The notes under the pieces were generated by a model, which saw nothing but the letters and a program-made list of their open reading frames with translations, was not told the origin of the DNA and did no database searches. A stretch of DNA of 64,000 nt from assembly GCA_037157565.1 (NCBI GenBank), contig JAZHRO010000003.1, positions 45,273,001 to 45,337,000 of the forward strand, read 5' to 3'. The position numbers were made by a program, and so were the translations under genes. Source of the DNA: Thalassia testudinum. Taxonomy: Eukaryota; Streptophyta; Magnoliopsida; Alismatales; Hydrocharitaceae. Positions 10,455 to 20,837 of this stretch are shown piece by piece; within the stretch, counting starts at the first letter, position 1, and every line of letters begins with the position of its first letter.

Positions 10455-11648
10455 TGGATTCATTTATGAATCATTTTGTAAGCTCTGTAGAATTCTTGTA
10501 AATTTACTTATTTTTCTCCAAAAAAAAAATTGAATTAGGAGAGAATACTTGGCAATTAGGACTTTTCAATCTTAAGAAATAATATAGTAGGATCTGAACA
10601 CTAAGACCCTTCAGGTCTTTGGGCTTAATCAGCCTGGGTATCCACTAAAATGTGGATTTGTTTATTAAGTCCTCACCATCTTGAATTTTATTTCAATTTC
10701 ATTAAATAAGTTGGTGTGATAAGCACACAACTTATCAACTTACCTTCTAATTTGAGGAAACTTTACGTCTAAGGATCTACACACTATCGCACTGACTCAT
10801 TGTTCGATAGTTTTAACAAGAATTGGGTAGCTAATAAACCTTCTAGGGTGGTATGGCTAGCAAGTTATCGTGGGTAACAGCCCACAAGTAGGTTGTTCAG
10901 AGCCTAGTCACTGGACCATTCTTTTCCTGCTGCCTTTAGGTAAATCTTAGACCAGGGAAGCCACCTACTTAAAGAAAAAAAAAGTCCAAAAAGAAAAGAA
11001 AAAGAAAAAGAAAAGGAGAAAAGAAAAAAAGAAAACAAAAGAAATAAACCACACTTCATCGCACGAGTATGGCTGACAAGTTATCGTGGGTAATACCCAT
11101 TGGTAGGTTGTCTAGATCCCAGCTCAAGAAATGCACATTTAATTACTAAAATACTTAGGAAGAAGCAGAGAAGTAGAATAAGCCAGGGAGATATACACTG
11201 GATTCACCCTTATGTTGACCCCATAAAAATAAAAGTAGGGAGAAAGCTACTAGTCGTATAGATACACCTTTAGGCAGAATTCTTTTTAAGGTCACTTAGG
11301 GGTGTAGAAACCCGAAGTCTGTTCTGATTGTTGATCAACGAGTCTATCACATTCACAAAAAGATGTTTAGAACATAGGGTTCTCATCAAGTCTTGGGTGG
11401 GTTGAGTGGCCGTAGAAAGTCGCTCTGAAACCCTAAACTCAAAATTCCAAAAAAAAAAGAAAAGAAGAAAAAGAGAAAAAGAGATCCTTCTTTGAATAAG
11501 GCGAGGGCTTGAGGTGGTCTGCATTTTGGCAGATACCCAGGCACTATTGTGTCTTTGAAGTTTAGGTCCTAAGTAAAAATTTCTTAATGTTGAAAATGAC
11601 TTTTGCCTGAGTAATCCAATCCTAATTCTTTTATAAATAGCATGTAGT

Positions 11649-11685
11649 TTTTGCTAGGGACTAGCAAAAGATTGGCATGGGGGTG
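11649..11685 (+). promoter_or_regulatory. 3' polypurine tract with adjacent perfect hairpin, Gypsy A
   Basis: TTTTGCTAG (11649-11657), loop GGA and CTAGCAAAA (11661-11669) form a perfect 9-bp hairpin. TTGGCATGGGGG follows and the LTR begins at 11686. The purine tract position fits the plus-strand primer. Confidence 0.85.
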
Positions 11686-13366
11686 TGATGTGCATATATC
11701 TAAATAGCCAAAAATGTCTATTAATGCATGTTCTTAGTACCATATTAGCATCATGCATTGTAAATATTTCATAACATGCATAATCATGCATTTAGGTCAA
11801 ATTGTACAAATTGTATAGTAATTATCTCCTTTTATGGCCAGGGACAGGGTGACATTTAATCAGGGCCTCGGACCGAAGGTCCAACCGTATGGATCTGATC
11901 AGGGCTACGACTGGAGTTCAACAACTCCAAGATCGCCCCGATCGGACATCCATAGCACCAGATATAGTCCAAGGAAGCTCAGAGATTAAGGGCCAAGATG
12001 GTGTCAATCTGCACTTCAGACGACAAATCCGACCAAATGGATGGGTTCGGAATGACGATTGCAACCTAACGGTGTGAAAATCGATCCAATCCAACATCCG
12101 TGGCACCATCTACAACACAAAGAAGATGGACGGTCAGGATGGTGCCACATGGCACCATCCCAACCATCCGCACCTGGCCGCCCCCCTCCACTCAACTCCT
12201 GAAGGCTCGTGTGACGTAAGATCTTAGCCATTGGATGAAGATCCAACGGCCAAGATTGGCTGAGCGCAAAAGCAGCGCTGCACCTCAAACCGTTGCGTAG
12301 CATAGTGGTTAAGGTGCTTCTCATGCAAAGAGCGCGAGTTAGAGCCGCCATGAAGCACTTCTCCTCGCATGGAATCACACGATCTCAACTGGGCGATCAG
12401 CTACGAACGACCCAGATCGTCCAATCAGGCACACGTGTAATTGGATGCCCAGTTTCACACATGATCTCCCGCACGGGTGCACGAAGTCTTAATAGTCGAG
12501 GAGCGATCTGAGCCGTCCGATCTCACAAATGGATGGCTGGGACTGCTTGGATGTACGCATGCATTAGGCGCTCGAGAGAGGAGTAGACAGTAGGCATGCG
12601 CGAAGCTACGGTGATGTGGGGACTTTAGTGACGCTTAAATCCATCACTAAAGACCCCTTCATTTAATGTTTTAAATATGTAATGACCAAATTGCCCCCAA
12701 TCCTTGTAACTATCAAAGGAGACCCCTACCATACGAAATTCTCATCCCTTTCTTTACCTCTCTCCCTCTCTAAAGCTTTAGAGAATCTTGTCCCACACCC
12801 GGGATGCTCCTTTAGAGCCAAATCCAAAGTTTTCTCGCCTCCATTTTGGAAGTGGATCCTGCGACAATGACGACACTCTACCTCTTTCTTGCTTCTTCCT
12901 GCTTCGTCCTGCTTCTTCCCGCCCCGTCCTCCATCTTCCAAGCGACGCTTCATCCGGCTCATAGTCCAAGCAATTTTCGAGGAGGATAACATCTCTCTCC
13001 CTTCTTTTTATCGCTTTCTAGAATAGAATTTCCTGCTTTCTAGCTGTATTCATTTTTTGCTTTCTAGCTATAATCACTTTCCGCTTTCTAGCTGTAAAAA
13101 TAGTATTCATAAATCAAGTGATTGTTCTCTCTCTCTCTCTCGCTTAGTGTTAATATCAATTCCATTGAAATTATCTCGCTTTCAAACAAAATACCAAAAA
13201 AATTATAATCGTAGATTTTAGATCGATGTAGCCTCCCTGTGTTCGACTCGGAATTTCTTTACAAATTTCGGTTAAATATTATTTGTTGACGGATTGCTTC
13301 GCAAATCGAGCTACAACAATGGGTTTTTCAAATCCAACTCCGATTGTGTAGTTTTCTGTTACAACA
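11686..13366 (+). repeat. Gypsy A 3' LTR, complete (1681 bp)
   Basis: Starts TGATGTGCAT after the PPT and ends GCTACAACA-type sequence at 13366, followed by the target duplication. It holds a degenerate tRNA-like stretch (A box 12298-12308, B-box remnant GTTAGAGCC 12338-12346), the palindrome at 12139-12162, the 14-bp hairpin with one mismatch (about 12616-12655), a CT repeat near 13126 and repeated GCTTTCTAGCTGTA-like units at 13030-13100. Confidence 0.92.
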
Positions 13367-13371
13367 CAACT

Positions 13372-14098
13372 TTGTTAATTGATCAAACCAATCCTTTTTA
13401 GGAAGTTGATTAAAATCTATTGATCGACAACCAAGCTAATTAATCGACCAACTTGTGATCGATTAAATAACTTAATTGATCGACCAAATAGCTTTTTGAT
13501 CAACCAATATACCTTAATTGACTGACCAATTTGACTTCCTTTTTAGGCTAACTTTTTAGTATAAATAGAGGTCATACATAGCTCTTCCAAAATATAACTT
13601 TCAATAGAAATACTCTCAAAAAATTAGAGCTTCTCGTGCTTCTTTTAAGTGTTCCACGCTTCGCTATTCACGTCTTTCAAAAGCACGTCATTTCAAACCT
13701 CTGCTGAAATCCTGGTTTGATCTTTTATTGAGGTTCCATAGATTTATTTACTATTATTCAACTTTGTTGTTTTTGATTAACGGAATCCAAGGTGTTGGAA
13801 AGATCCGTTTTGTTATTGTTCTTCTCTCCAGGATAAAAAGAGAAGTGGTTGTAAAGAGGTTGTGCTACCCTCATTCAAGTGGTAATATAGTGGATTGACT
13901 AGTATTGACTAGTCAGGAAAATCCTAAGTTGAGAGACTTAGGTAGTGGTTTTCACCCGATTTGGTTTTCCACTTTTAATACAAGTGTAAATTGTGCTTGA
14001 CTTTGTTGTAAATTTATTTCTATCTTTTACTACATTAAGAAGTAATACTATTCACCCCTCCCCTCTAGTATTCGTTCCATCCATAGGAAAAACTCACA
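13372..14098 (+). repeat. Copia 3' LTR, second part (copy 1)
   Basis: Resumes after the right CAACT (13367-13371) at the same point where the LTR broke off at 7724. TATAAATA at 13560-13567 is the likely promoter box. It ends AACTCACA at 14098. By eye it differs from the 5' LTR at roughly 7-9% of positions. Confidence 0.92.
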
Positions 14099-15132
14099 CC
14101 CCACCCTTAGATCTTCATTTGATGTTTGTTGCTCGTGCTCGCCCGCATCGCTAATCGCTCTTCAATCATGAAAGCTGAAATCGCGCACTCAATCCTTAGC
14201 CATCCAATCTCACGATCAGATGGCTTAAGCACCTCGTCCGCACCGCCTTCAAATTTATAACGTGCGTGCGCGTTCAGTTGCACGTGATCACGCACGTCTC
14301 CATCTAATGCACAGTAGTGTGCTGCACATTCCCGTCACCACCGCTCGATATAGATCTGACGACTGGATTTCCTTCATGCGCTATCACCTGATGATTTGAG
14401 CATAGATTGCACTTTGATCCTACGTTGCTGCCTTTGGATCCAGCGCTCTAACCAATGTGCTATAAGCTCATTGTGTCATGTTTTCCTTTCTTTGCACTAC
14501 TGTTCTCAGCTGTTGGGTAAAGATCCAACAGTTGAGGATAATCCTTCCTTGATGAAGTGCAAGGGGGCAGTAACGTGGGCATGTTGTGGCCGTTGGATGA
14601 TGATCCAATGGCCCACAATCCACGGGGGAGGTGCCTTCAAAGGTTGAGGTGGCGTCATTGGGTGTCTTTGATGGTGCCACGTGGCTATCCATCTTCTCTT
14701 CTTTGTAGATAGTGCTGTAGGTCTCTAATTGAAATGATTTTTCTGCTATTGGACTATGATAGTCGATCCGGACCCTTCCGTGTAGTTAGATTTGACATCT
14801 AAGATCTGGATTTTCACCTATTTGCCTGTTGGCCCTTACTGTTCTATGAACACCATAGGATGCTACGGGAGTCTGATCGATGCGATCTTGGAGGCGTTGG
14901 ACTCCCATTGTCATTCTAAGCAGATCCATATGATTGGATCAATCATCCATAGCCTCGAATTACCTGCGATTGTTAATACCTCTCAATTAGAACATGATAT
15001 GATGTTATTATTTACAAAACTAATAAATCAACTATGATGCAAAGTATGATGCGAATGTATGCAGTATGCCTAAGTTAAGCTAGGATCTAACTTAATATAG
15101 GTATATTAGGACCTATGATTGCTATGTAATCA
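14099..15132 (-). repeat. Element B' 3' LTR, part
   Basis: Minus-strand LTR beginning at 15132 next to the polypurine tract. It includes a GCCACGTGGCACCATC half-palindrome near 14673-14695, a hairpin around the ATCCAACGG/CCATTGGAT motif (14598-14625), a TATA-like GTTATAAATT near 14260, and a degenerate tRNA-like sequence at 14412-14462. Open frames here look random. Confidence 0.72.
14412..14462 (-). other. Degenerate tRNA-like sequence in B' LTR
   Basis: On the minus strand TAGCACATTGGTTAGAGC (14462-14445) is a good tRNA D-arm/A-box match, followed by GCTG...CAGC pairing and a weak B-box remnant GGATCAAAG (14420-14412). It lies in the LTR in the same order relative to the GATCCAACGG hairpin as in Gypsy A. 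Confidence 0.5.
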
Positions 15133-15168
15133 TTCCCCCATGCCTAAATCTTGCTAGTCCCTAGCAAG
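15133..15168 (-). promoter_or_regulatory. 3' polypurine tract and hairpin, element B'
   Basis: Minus strand: CTTGCTAG, loop GGA, CTAGCAAG (15168-15150; perfect 8 bp) and then TTAGGCATGGGGGAA against the LTR start at 15132. Confidence 0.82.
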
Positions 15169-16600
15169 TGCAAGACTAAATGCATTATACCAAGAGTTTG
15201 ACTAGAGATTTATTTTTTTCTCTCTTTATCCAGAAATTTAGAATCTAAATAATCGTGAAAGTATAGTTTTGTAGCCTATGCAATGGATCCAAGCGAAAAT
15301 TCAATACACATCTAAAGCTTGTGCTTGACCATTAGTAAAATTCTGTTGGGATAGGCAACCTCTTCTCTCGGGGATAGAATAACCTCTAGTTTTAACCCTG
15401 ACTTTTTGGCTTAGGTAGAAGATGTCTAAGTTAAATAGATTTGTATTTGGTAGCTTACTCTCCTTTGGTGCTACATAGAGACTAGTATTTCAGAATCTAG
15501 ATTTCTAGATTATCAAATAAATTCAACTTAGAGAGAGATTGGAAAACTATGCTCTCTTAAGTCTTGTGTACTCATACTTTTCTCTTTTTCTTTTCTTTTT
15601 CTTCTTGAGCTCACATCTCACCAGATTTGTAAATATTGTTAGTGGTCTCTTATGGCATTAGACTTCAATTAGATTCTGATAACTCTATAACTAAGTCAGA
15701 ATCCTTTAGCCCGTATTCAGGCAGCCAAAAATATAGGAAAAGTCAGTCAAGGATGTATTGGAGGATCGTGAGGGTGATAGGTGTTGTTGCCTCAATGTAC
15801 TTGACTCAACTAAAACATAACTTACACTTCTCAACATTGCAATTTTTTTTCCTATTTTTTCTATATACTTTTTTCTCTTTTTTTTATATCCTTATCTACT
15901 AATATAACGCCATATCTACTAACACAACGCAACATAGCATACGTACTTTTATTCACGAGGCATTATTTGAGAATAGGGATGCTGAAGAGGATATCAGGTG
16001 GCTTATTTGGTGGAAGTGCCTATTCTTGGCATCGGGAAGGGAATGGATAGGATAATGTACTTCCAACCTTGACATTAGTACCCTCCTTCAGCTGAGGATT
16101 TCGTAAAGGAAATTCATGACCATCCACCTTAGTCTTAGTTTTATCAGAACTCACTCTCTATGTATTTGCCTTATTTAGTGGCTCTCACAAAGATTCTCAC
16201 AAAAAATTTGTACGCAAGAATGGAGAGAGAAAACTATGCTTAACTTCGAGTATCATTATCCAATTATCCAGAAATTAAGATTCCTCACACTAATCTTAGA
16301 GCACCAGTAGACTCTCTACTTTCACCTCACACATGTTTGGTGGATCTATTAGAAGATGGATTTCCTAACTCCTTGATTACTGTCCAAGGGTTAAGAGAAG
16401 AAGCAATGCTTCTTCTCGACAAACTAAAAATGTTTATCGATCTTCACAGTGGATCCATTGCAAATTCTATGTGCAAGTGTGAAAATGTACTGGATTCTAA
16501 GTTCATGAGTTAACTAAAGAATAAGTTCCTAATGAAACCTCTTGATAGAAAGATCTATTTCCTAACTGTTGGCAAAAAATTTTTCAATTTATATGTACTA
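15169..16600 (-). other. B' tail between the two polypurine modules
   Basis: About 1.4 kb without a credible gene. It is T-rich on the plus strand with a poly-T/TTTTC stretch at 15585-15895. This corresponds to the 1.2-1.4-kb tails of Gypsy A, B and C. Confidence 0.65.
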
Positions 16601-16602
16601 TC

Positions 16603-16636
16603 CCCCCATGCCTAAGTTCTTGCATGTCCTCATGCA
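16603..16636 (-). promoter_or_regulatory. Internal hairpin plus polypurine module, element B'
   Basis: Minus strand: TGCATG, loop AGGA, TGCATG's complement CATGCA (16636-16621; perfect 6 bp) followed by CTTAGGCATGGGGGGA. It has the same loop (AGGA) as in element B but different stem bases. Confidence 0.75.
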
Positions 16637-16827
16637 TGAATAGGAGAAAATGAAATAAGACAGGATGTAAGTGGGTAGAAATCACCTGGAGCTGCTCTTG
16701 ATTTGTCGTTCAACTCATGCCAACACTACAATGGTAATCGCAATATGCATAATAATATGCCAGAATGAAATATGCTATGTATATATGTACAAGTGCTAAG
16801 TTTAAATGTTATGCCTAAATGTTGTGC

Positions 16828-17142
16828 CTAAATGCTGAGTTTAATGCCTCCAGCTGGGAAAACTCCCTTAGATGGATCAATGACTGCAAGAGATAGAGTC
16901 AAGTTGGTAAGCACTTGGAGCTCCATCGTCATCCATGGGCCAAAAATGTAGTGTAGTTGCTTGTGAATACCAAGCCCACAAGGTTGGTAGAATAAAACAT
17001 CAAGACTTGGAATTGGTTGTAACCAAGTGCTATAAGAGGAATAAATCCGGATGCCAGAGTGATAGGGAGCAAGTAGCAGCCTTGAAGGGTGGTGTATAAG
17101 TAATGAAGATGAGATGGATAAGGAGTCGGGAGTGGGAGACAA
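16828..17142 (-). pseudogene. C-terminal fragment of unknown protein in B', related to the ORF of element B
   Basis: The 104-residue open frame ends in GGIKLSI-stop, overlapping the GGCATTAAACTCA motif. Its middle reads YQPCGLGIHKQL, then FGPW and LQVLTNLTLSL. The end of the acidic ORF in element B reads YQPTKLIGFGLHHQL, then VGP and LVLQNSTDL in the same order and at the same place before the post-ORF motif. I infer that the two are homologous. The upstream part is cut by element F. No known domain recognised. Confidence 0.5.
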
Positions 17143-17229
17143 ATCATATGGGTCCTAAAAGTGGTGGAAAATGAAAGGAGGGACTCGAGTGGTGTAATCT
17201 AAAATGGTATAAAGACCATTTCGTCAGTG

Positions 17230-17532
17230 GATCTTATAGGATCTAAAAGGCACAAGCACACTAGATGGGGGGATGAATAGTATGGTAAACAAAATATGAA
17301 AATAATGCAAAACCATAAAAAATAGTACACCAAATATATGGTGGTTCCCCTCACTTGGGTACTCCACTACCTAAGTCTCTCGACTTAGGATTTTTTACCC
17401 GATTCCCTCAACTCGGAGGGAATCAATTTACCATAAACTGACGTAATTAACGGGTTACCTCAACCCAATTACAAGATCAGATAAAAACAAAGAGTTACTA
17501 TTCGAGCGTGGAAATTGCGTATTTGAAAATAG
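17230..17532 (-). repeat. Element F LTR, distal part
   Basis: Contains CTAAGTCTCTCGACTTAGGA and GAATAGTAT, which parallel the end of the Copia LTR read in reverse. It is separated from the rest of the LTR by E. Confidence 0.6.
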
Positions 17533-19700
17533 TGTTGTAGCTGGTAGTATAGTTGCGAAATCCTCTTAACAAAAATATTTCTAGTTTAACGAGACTATGA
17601 GTCTCGATCGTTCATCTCTGGGAGGCATTTATGGAAATTCTAATCTTGATTTTGATCTTTTCCTCTCTACTCACTTAAAAATGCATGCCAATTTGTAATT
17701 ATTTACGTATTCATGCACGACATGCTGTTGAAACAATATCAAAAATCAAAGCAAGCAACTTATTATCACAAGAAAGATATTGCAAGCAACCTCATGGTAA
17801 TTTTTTACACATAGCTATATATATAGAAAGAACTCAGAGATTGTTCATTGATTGCATGATGGTGGTTACAGAGTGAAGCTAGAGGAAAGCTTGTACATGA
17901 AAGCTTAAAAGATTACTAGCTATTAGAAAAAGCGTACATGTGTGGATCTACGGGAGATTTCACGTGCACCATGCAGGAGGGAGAGAGATAGCTACACTCC
18001 TAAGCATAAAATAAGGTAGAAAAATTAGAAGAACTACTTATCTATCTAGCTAGCAGAAGGAAGGGCATTCGAAGGTGGTCTCCAATGGCCTTTGAGGTGG
18101 TTGGGAGGAGGGGTGGCCAATGGTGGGTAGGTCGACCCTTGGAGGGAGGAAGGAGAGGTGATTTAGTCTCTTGGCATGGAGGTGGTTATGGCCATGGTGC
18201 TGGATTTCATGGGGATGATGGTAGAGTGGAGGTGGAGTTATGCTAATGGGAGGTGGAATGAAGCCAAATGCCAAGATGAAGCCAAGATGGGTGCAAATGG
18301 CCACCTATGGGGTCTTTTTATAGACCCTTGGCAATCTCTCTAGAGAGGTGTAGAACTCTCTAGAGAGAGTTCCAAGTGTGGCCATCCAAGGTGGGGTGGA
18401 GGTGGTTCTTAGATCCATAAAAAGTGGATCTAAGAAAAGACCCTTGCTTGGTTACTATAATTAGCATCCAAGGTGCCGCCACCCATGAAAGAGCCTAGAA
18501 GGCTCTAAGTGGGTGTGGGTGTGCATGAACATGTGTGCGTGTGTGCGTGTGTGTGACCTAGGTGGCTAGGTGGTCTAGGTTAGGTCCTAAGGGTTTGGGT
18601 TAGGGTAGGTCCTAAAATAATGGTTGTAAACCCTAATTGCTAAAAGGGAATGTGCAATTAAAATTGTACTAAGTTTAATTGAGTGAGTGCAAACCTAATT
18701 GAGAGTGAGAATACTCAATTAAGTTGGGCTTAGGTCAATTGAACTCTCACTGAGTCCAATTGGACTTGTGTGAGTTGAGATCTGAGATCACTTGGATTCT
18801 ATGAGTCCAATTGACTAGGCAATTTGATTGACTATGATCCAAGTCAATTAAGCTTAGTGAGAACCAAATTATGTTCTTAGGAAGGTCTAGAGGTGGTGAT
18901 TTAGGATTAGGGTACCTCAATTTAGGTTCCCAAGGGGTTGGAATTGGGTTTAGGGACCTAGGAACTCAAGATCCAAGCTTGAATTCCAAAACAGGGATTG
19001 GTGAGCAGTTTCAGACGTCCAATAAAAGTGTCAGATGTCTTATACTCAAAAATCAGAAGTCCAAACCTCTTTTCTGGATGTCCAATTTGAGTCAAGGAAG
19101 AATCAGGGTTCTGTGTTGGGGATTCTGCAAAAATTGGATGTCTGACCACGTGTCTAGACATCCAATATCACTGTAGACATGGGTTTAAGGTGTACGGGTT
19201 GTGCCTAAGGGTACTAGACATCTAATAACTTATTTAGACATCCAGATAAGGGCTGAAATTAGGGTTTTGGTGTTTCCTAGGCTATGGTGACCTAATATAA
19301 GGGTGGCTCAGGCTTAGGAAGACTTCTAAGGCTATCCTAGGGCTAGGAATGATTCTGAGTTCTTCATAATTTAACTCTACCTTACTTTTCTTAATTGAGT
19401 AACATACCTTAACCCTTACATTATTTCTCTACTACATTTTATTCTAATCTTTTGCTCCAGCTCTACTTCAACACCAGCTTCAGATCCAGCTTCAAATCCA
19501 ACTTCAGATCAAGCTCCTGAGCTTCTTATTACCTGCAATTTATATAATGCACTTAATTAGTACATTATATCCTTATTTCATGCATAGCTAAAGGAAAGCA
19601 ATAAAGATGCAATTAATGCTCATGTATGCATGGATTACATTAGCTTATGCTAAGTTCTAGCCTAATTTAGGTCAATTAAGTCCTATGATTGCCACGTAAT
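17533..19700 (-). repeat. Element E: Athila-like solo LTR inside element F LTR
   Basis: Minus-strand start at about 19700 (TAATTACGTGGCAATCATAGG, close to the B' LTR start) and end GCTACAACA-like at 17533, as in Gypsy A (GAGCTACAACA). CTATAAAAAG at about 18312-18321 on the minus strand is a likely TATA box. It has an array of AGACRTCYAAT motifs (19010-19250) and a TG-rich run at 18527-18556. No internal region follows on either side. I could not confirm a target duplication. Random open frames only. Confidence 0.6.
19010..19260. repeat. AGACATCCAAT / AGACGTCCAAT motif array in E
   Basis: At least seven variants (about 19013, 19031, 19075, 19138, 19160, 19216, 19237), in both orientations, around the core GAYRTC. 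Confidence 0.8.
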
Positions 19701-20837
19701 TAGCTATAGGTGTAAGCAAGAAATAATTTAGCTTACAACTAAGTTCCTAGGTCTCCGACAAGAATTAGCTTAATAGATAGGTGATGTATCAATCTAGCGA
19801 AAAACACTAAAGCAAAAAAGAGATTTACGAGGAAGAATGAATTCGCCGGAAAAGTCTTGTTGCAAAGTGAGAATCGCCTTGAAGAAAAAATGTAACAAGC
19901 CAATAACCCTTATAGCTAGAATTGAGAAATATAGAAATATGAGCAAGGAGAATTTTTTATACTTGTATTGTGTGCAAATGACACACATAAGGTGTTTATA
20001 TAGGCCACTAAACACCTTCCCTATGATTACTAGCCGTTAGGGGCAAAAAGGGAATATTAGAGATAGGATTAATTGCTAAATAGCCGTTTAGATTGGTTAC
20101 AATAGTTAGTTGTTACCAGTACTAAAGTTGTGGTACCGGTACTGATTGCTCACAGTTAACCAACATCCAGCCCAACAAAGCATGGGTACCGGTACTCATC
20201 ATAGGTACCGGTACTTAGTGCTTACAGTTGAGTACCAACTAACTCACCAGGTACAGATTCTTGTGACTCACAGATTTGGGTCAAGATACAAATTGTGACC
20301 TACAAGTACCGGTACTGGTTATTAGTACCAGCACTTGTAAGGTCCAAGCACTACCTATGTCTACAAACTATGAGCACCATGTTTCGGTACTCATGATGAG
20401 TACTGGTACTTGTTGTTCACAACTTGGGACTAAGACTCAAACCTGTACCTAGCATGTATCGGTACTTGCAACAAGTACCTTGAATAAAATTTTATTAAAC
20501 AATCTAGGTGTTATTTGAATGCAAATATACGATTAATAAATCAAAGAAATGATTTTAGTTTTTCAAATGAATGATAGAACGTGAATATGATACCTAATTA
20601 TCTCTATTTTGATTGGAACTCCTAAATTAATTTTTCTTGTTAGGAGACATACAAGAATCTAAATTACAACATATAAAATCAACATAAAATCAATCTTCAT
20701 TCTTCATGCCATCCATACTTCTTCCGTACTTCCTAAATCTTGTGATTTCTTATAAATGACACTTCATAAACTCATTAGTTTTAAAATAGTTTTGTTAACA
20801 CCAAAACATAAAAGAGAAGTGGAACTAGGTTCCAACA
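19701..20837 (-). repeat. Element F LTR, proximal part with GGTACCGGTACT palindromes
   Basis: LTR start TGTTGGAACC at 20837 (minus). From 20475 down to 20115 there are about ten copies or half-copies of GGTACCGGTACT and relatives. A TATATAA-type box lies near 19995, downstream of the array in the element's direction. Confidence 0.72.

Larger units (their letters stand above)
10287..11685 (+). other. Gypsy A non-coding tail between pol and 3' LTR
   Basis: No gene. It contains GGCATTAAACTCA at about 10316, a first hairpin plus polypurine module (10420-10454), poly-A/GAAA tracts (10971-11045), two imperfect copies of a roughly 50-bp sequence containing AAGTTATCGTGGGTAA (10857-10908 and 11071-11121), and a second hairpin plus polypurine module (11649-11685) touching the LTR. 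Confidence 0.8.
7725..13366 (+). mobile_element. Gypsy A: internally deleted Athila-like retrotransposon nested in Copia 3' LTR
   Basis: Bounded by TGATGTGCAT at the left and TTACAACA at the right with the 5-bp duplication CAACT. It contains a truncated 5' LTR (7725-8829), the distal part of pol, a 1.4-kb tail with two polypurine modules, and a complete 3' LTR (11686-13366). The end of the 5' LTR, PBS, gag, protease and RT are all absent. The pol remnants (WILLLQEFDLEI, ADHL, DWTKQQRDRL) are of the Athila/Tat kind. Confidence 0.92.
1..13746. repeat. Long duplicated block, copy 1 (pairs with 50252-64000)
   Basis: This stretch recurs almost base for base at 50252-64000. Reading both copies side by side I find about 20 differences in 13.75 kb: roughly a dozen substitutions and nine single-base indels, near 1358, 3305, 4604, 4735, 5094, 6063, 7440, 9607, 9750, 10160 and 10790 among others. 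The offset drifts from 50251 to 50254 because of the indels. Both ends of the homology lie at the window edges, so the true block is longer than what is seen here. It holds the Copia element and the nested Gypsy A. Confidence 0.97.
1..14098 (+). mobile_element. Sirevirus-type Copia retrotransposon, copy 1, split by Gypsy A
   Basis: Order of parts: end of the 5' LTR, Met-tRNA-type PBS, gag with zinc knuckle, protease, integrase, reverse transcriptase, RNase H, a long spacer, an extra 3' ORF, repeated polypurine tracts, then the 3' LTR. Integrase before RT marks Copia. The 1-kb LTR, the acidic Lys/Glu-rich Gag, the extra ORF after pol and the repeated A-rich/GGGGGAGA tracts are the known pattern of sireviruses. 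Gypsy A (7725-13366) sits inside the 3' LTR. The 3' end abuts LTR sequence of element B', so the Copia inserted into B'. All coding parts are broken, so it is not autonomous. Confidence 0.9.
14099..17230 (-). mobile_element. Element B': 3' part of an Athila-like, probably pol-less, retrotransposon
   Basis: Read on the minus strand: a C-terminal ORF fragment (17142-16828), GGCATTAAACTCAGCA, a hairpin-polypurine module (16603-16636), a 1.4-kb tail, a second module (15133-15168), then a 3' LTR starting TGATTACATAG at 15132 and running left to 14099, where the Copia interrupts it. The right side is cut by element F near 17230. LTR features (CCACGTGG, GATCCAACGGCC hairpin, tRNA-like stretch) parallel Gypsy A, so the families are related but well diverged. 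Confidence 0.75.
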
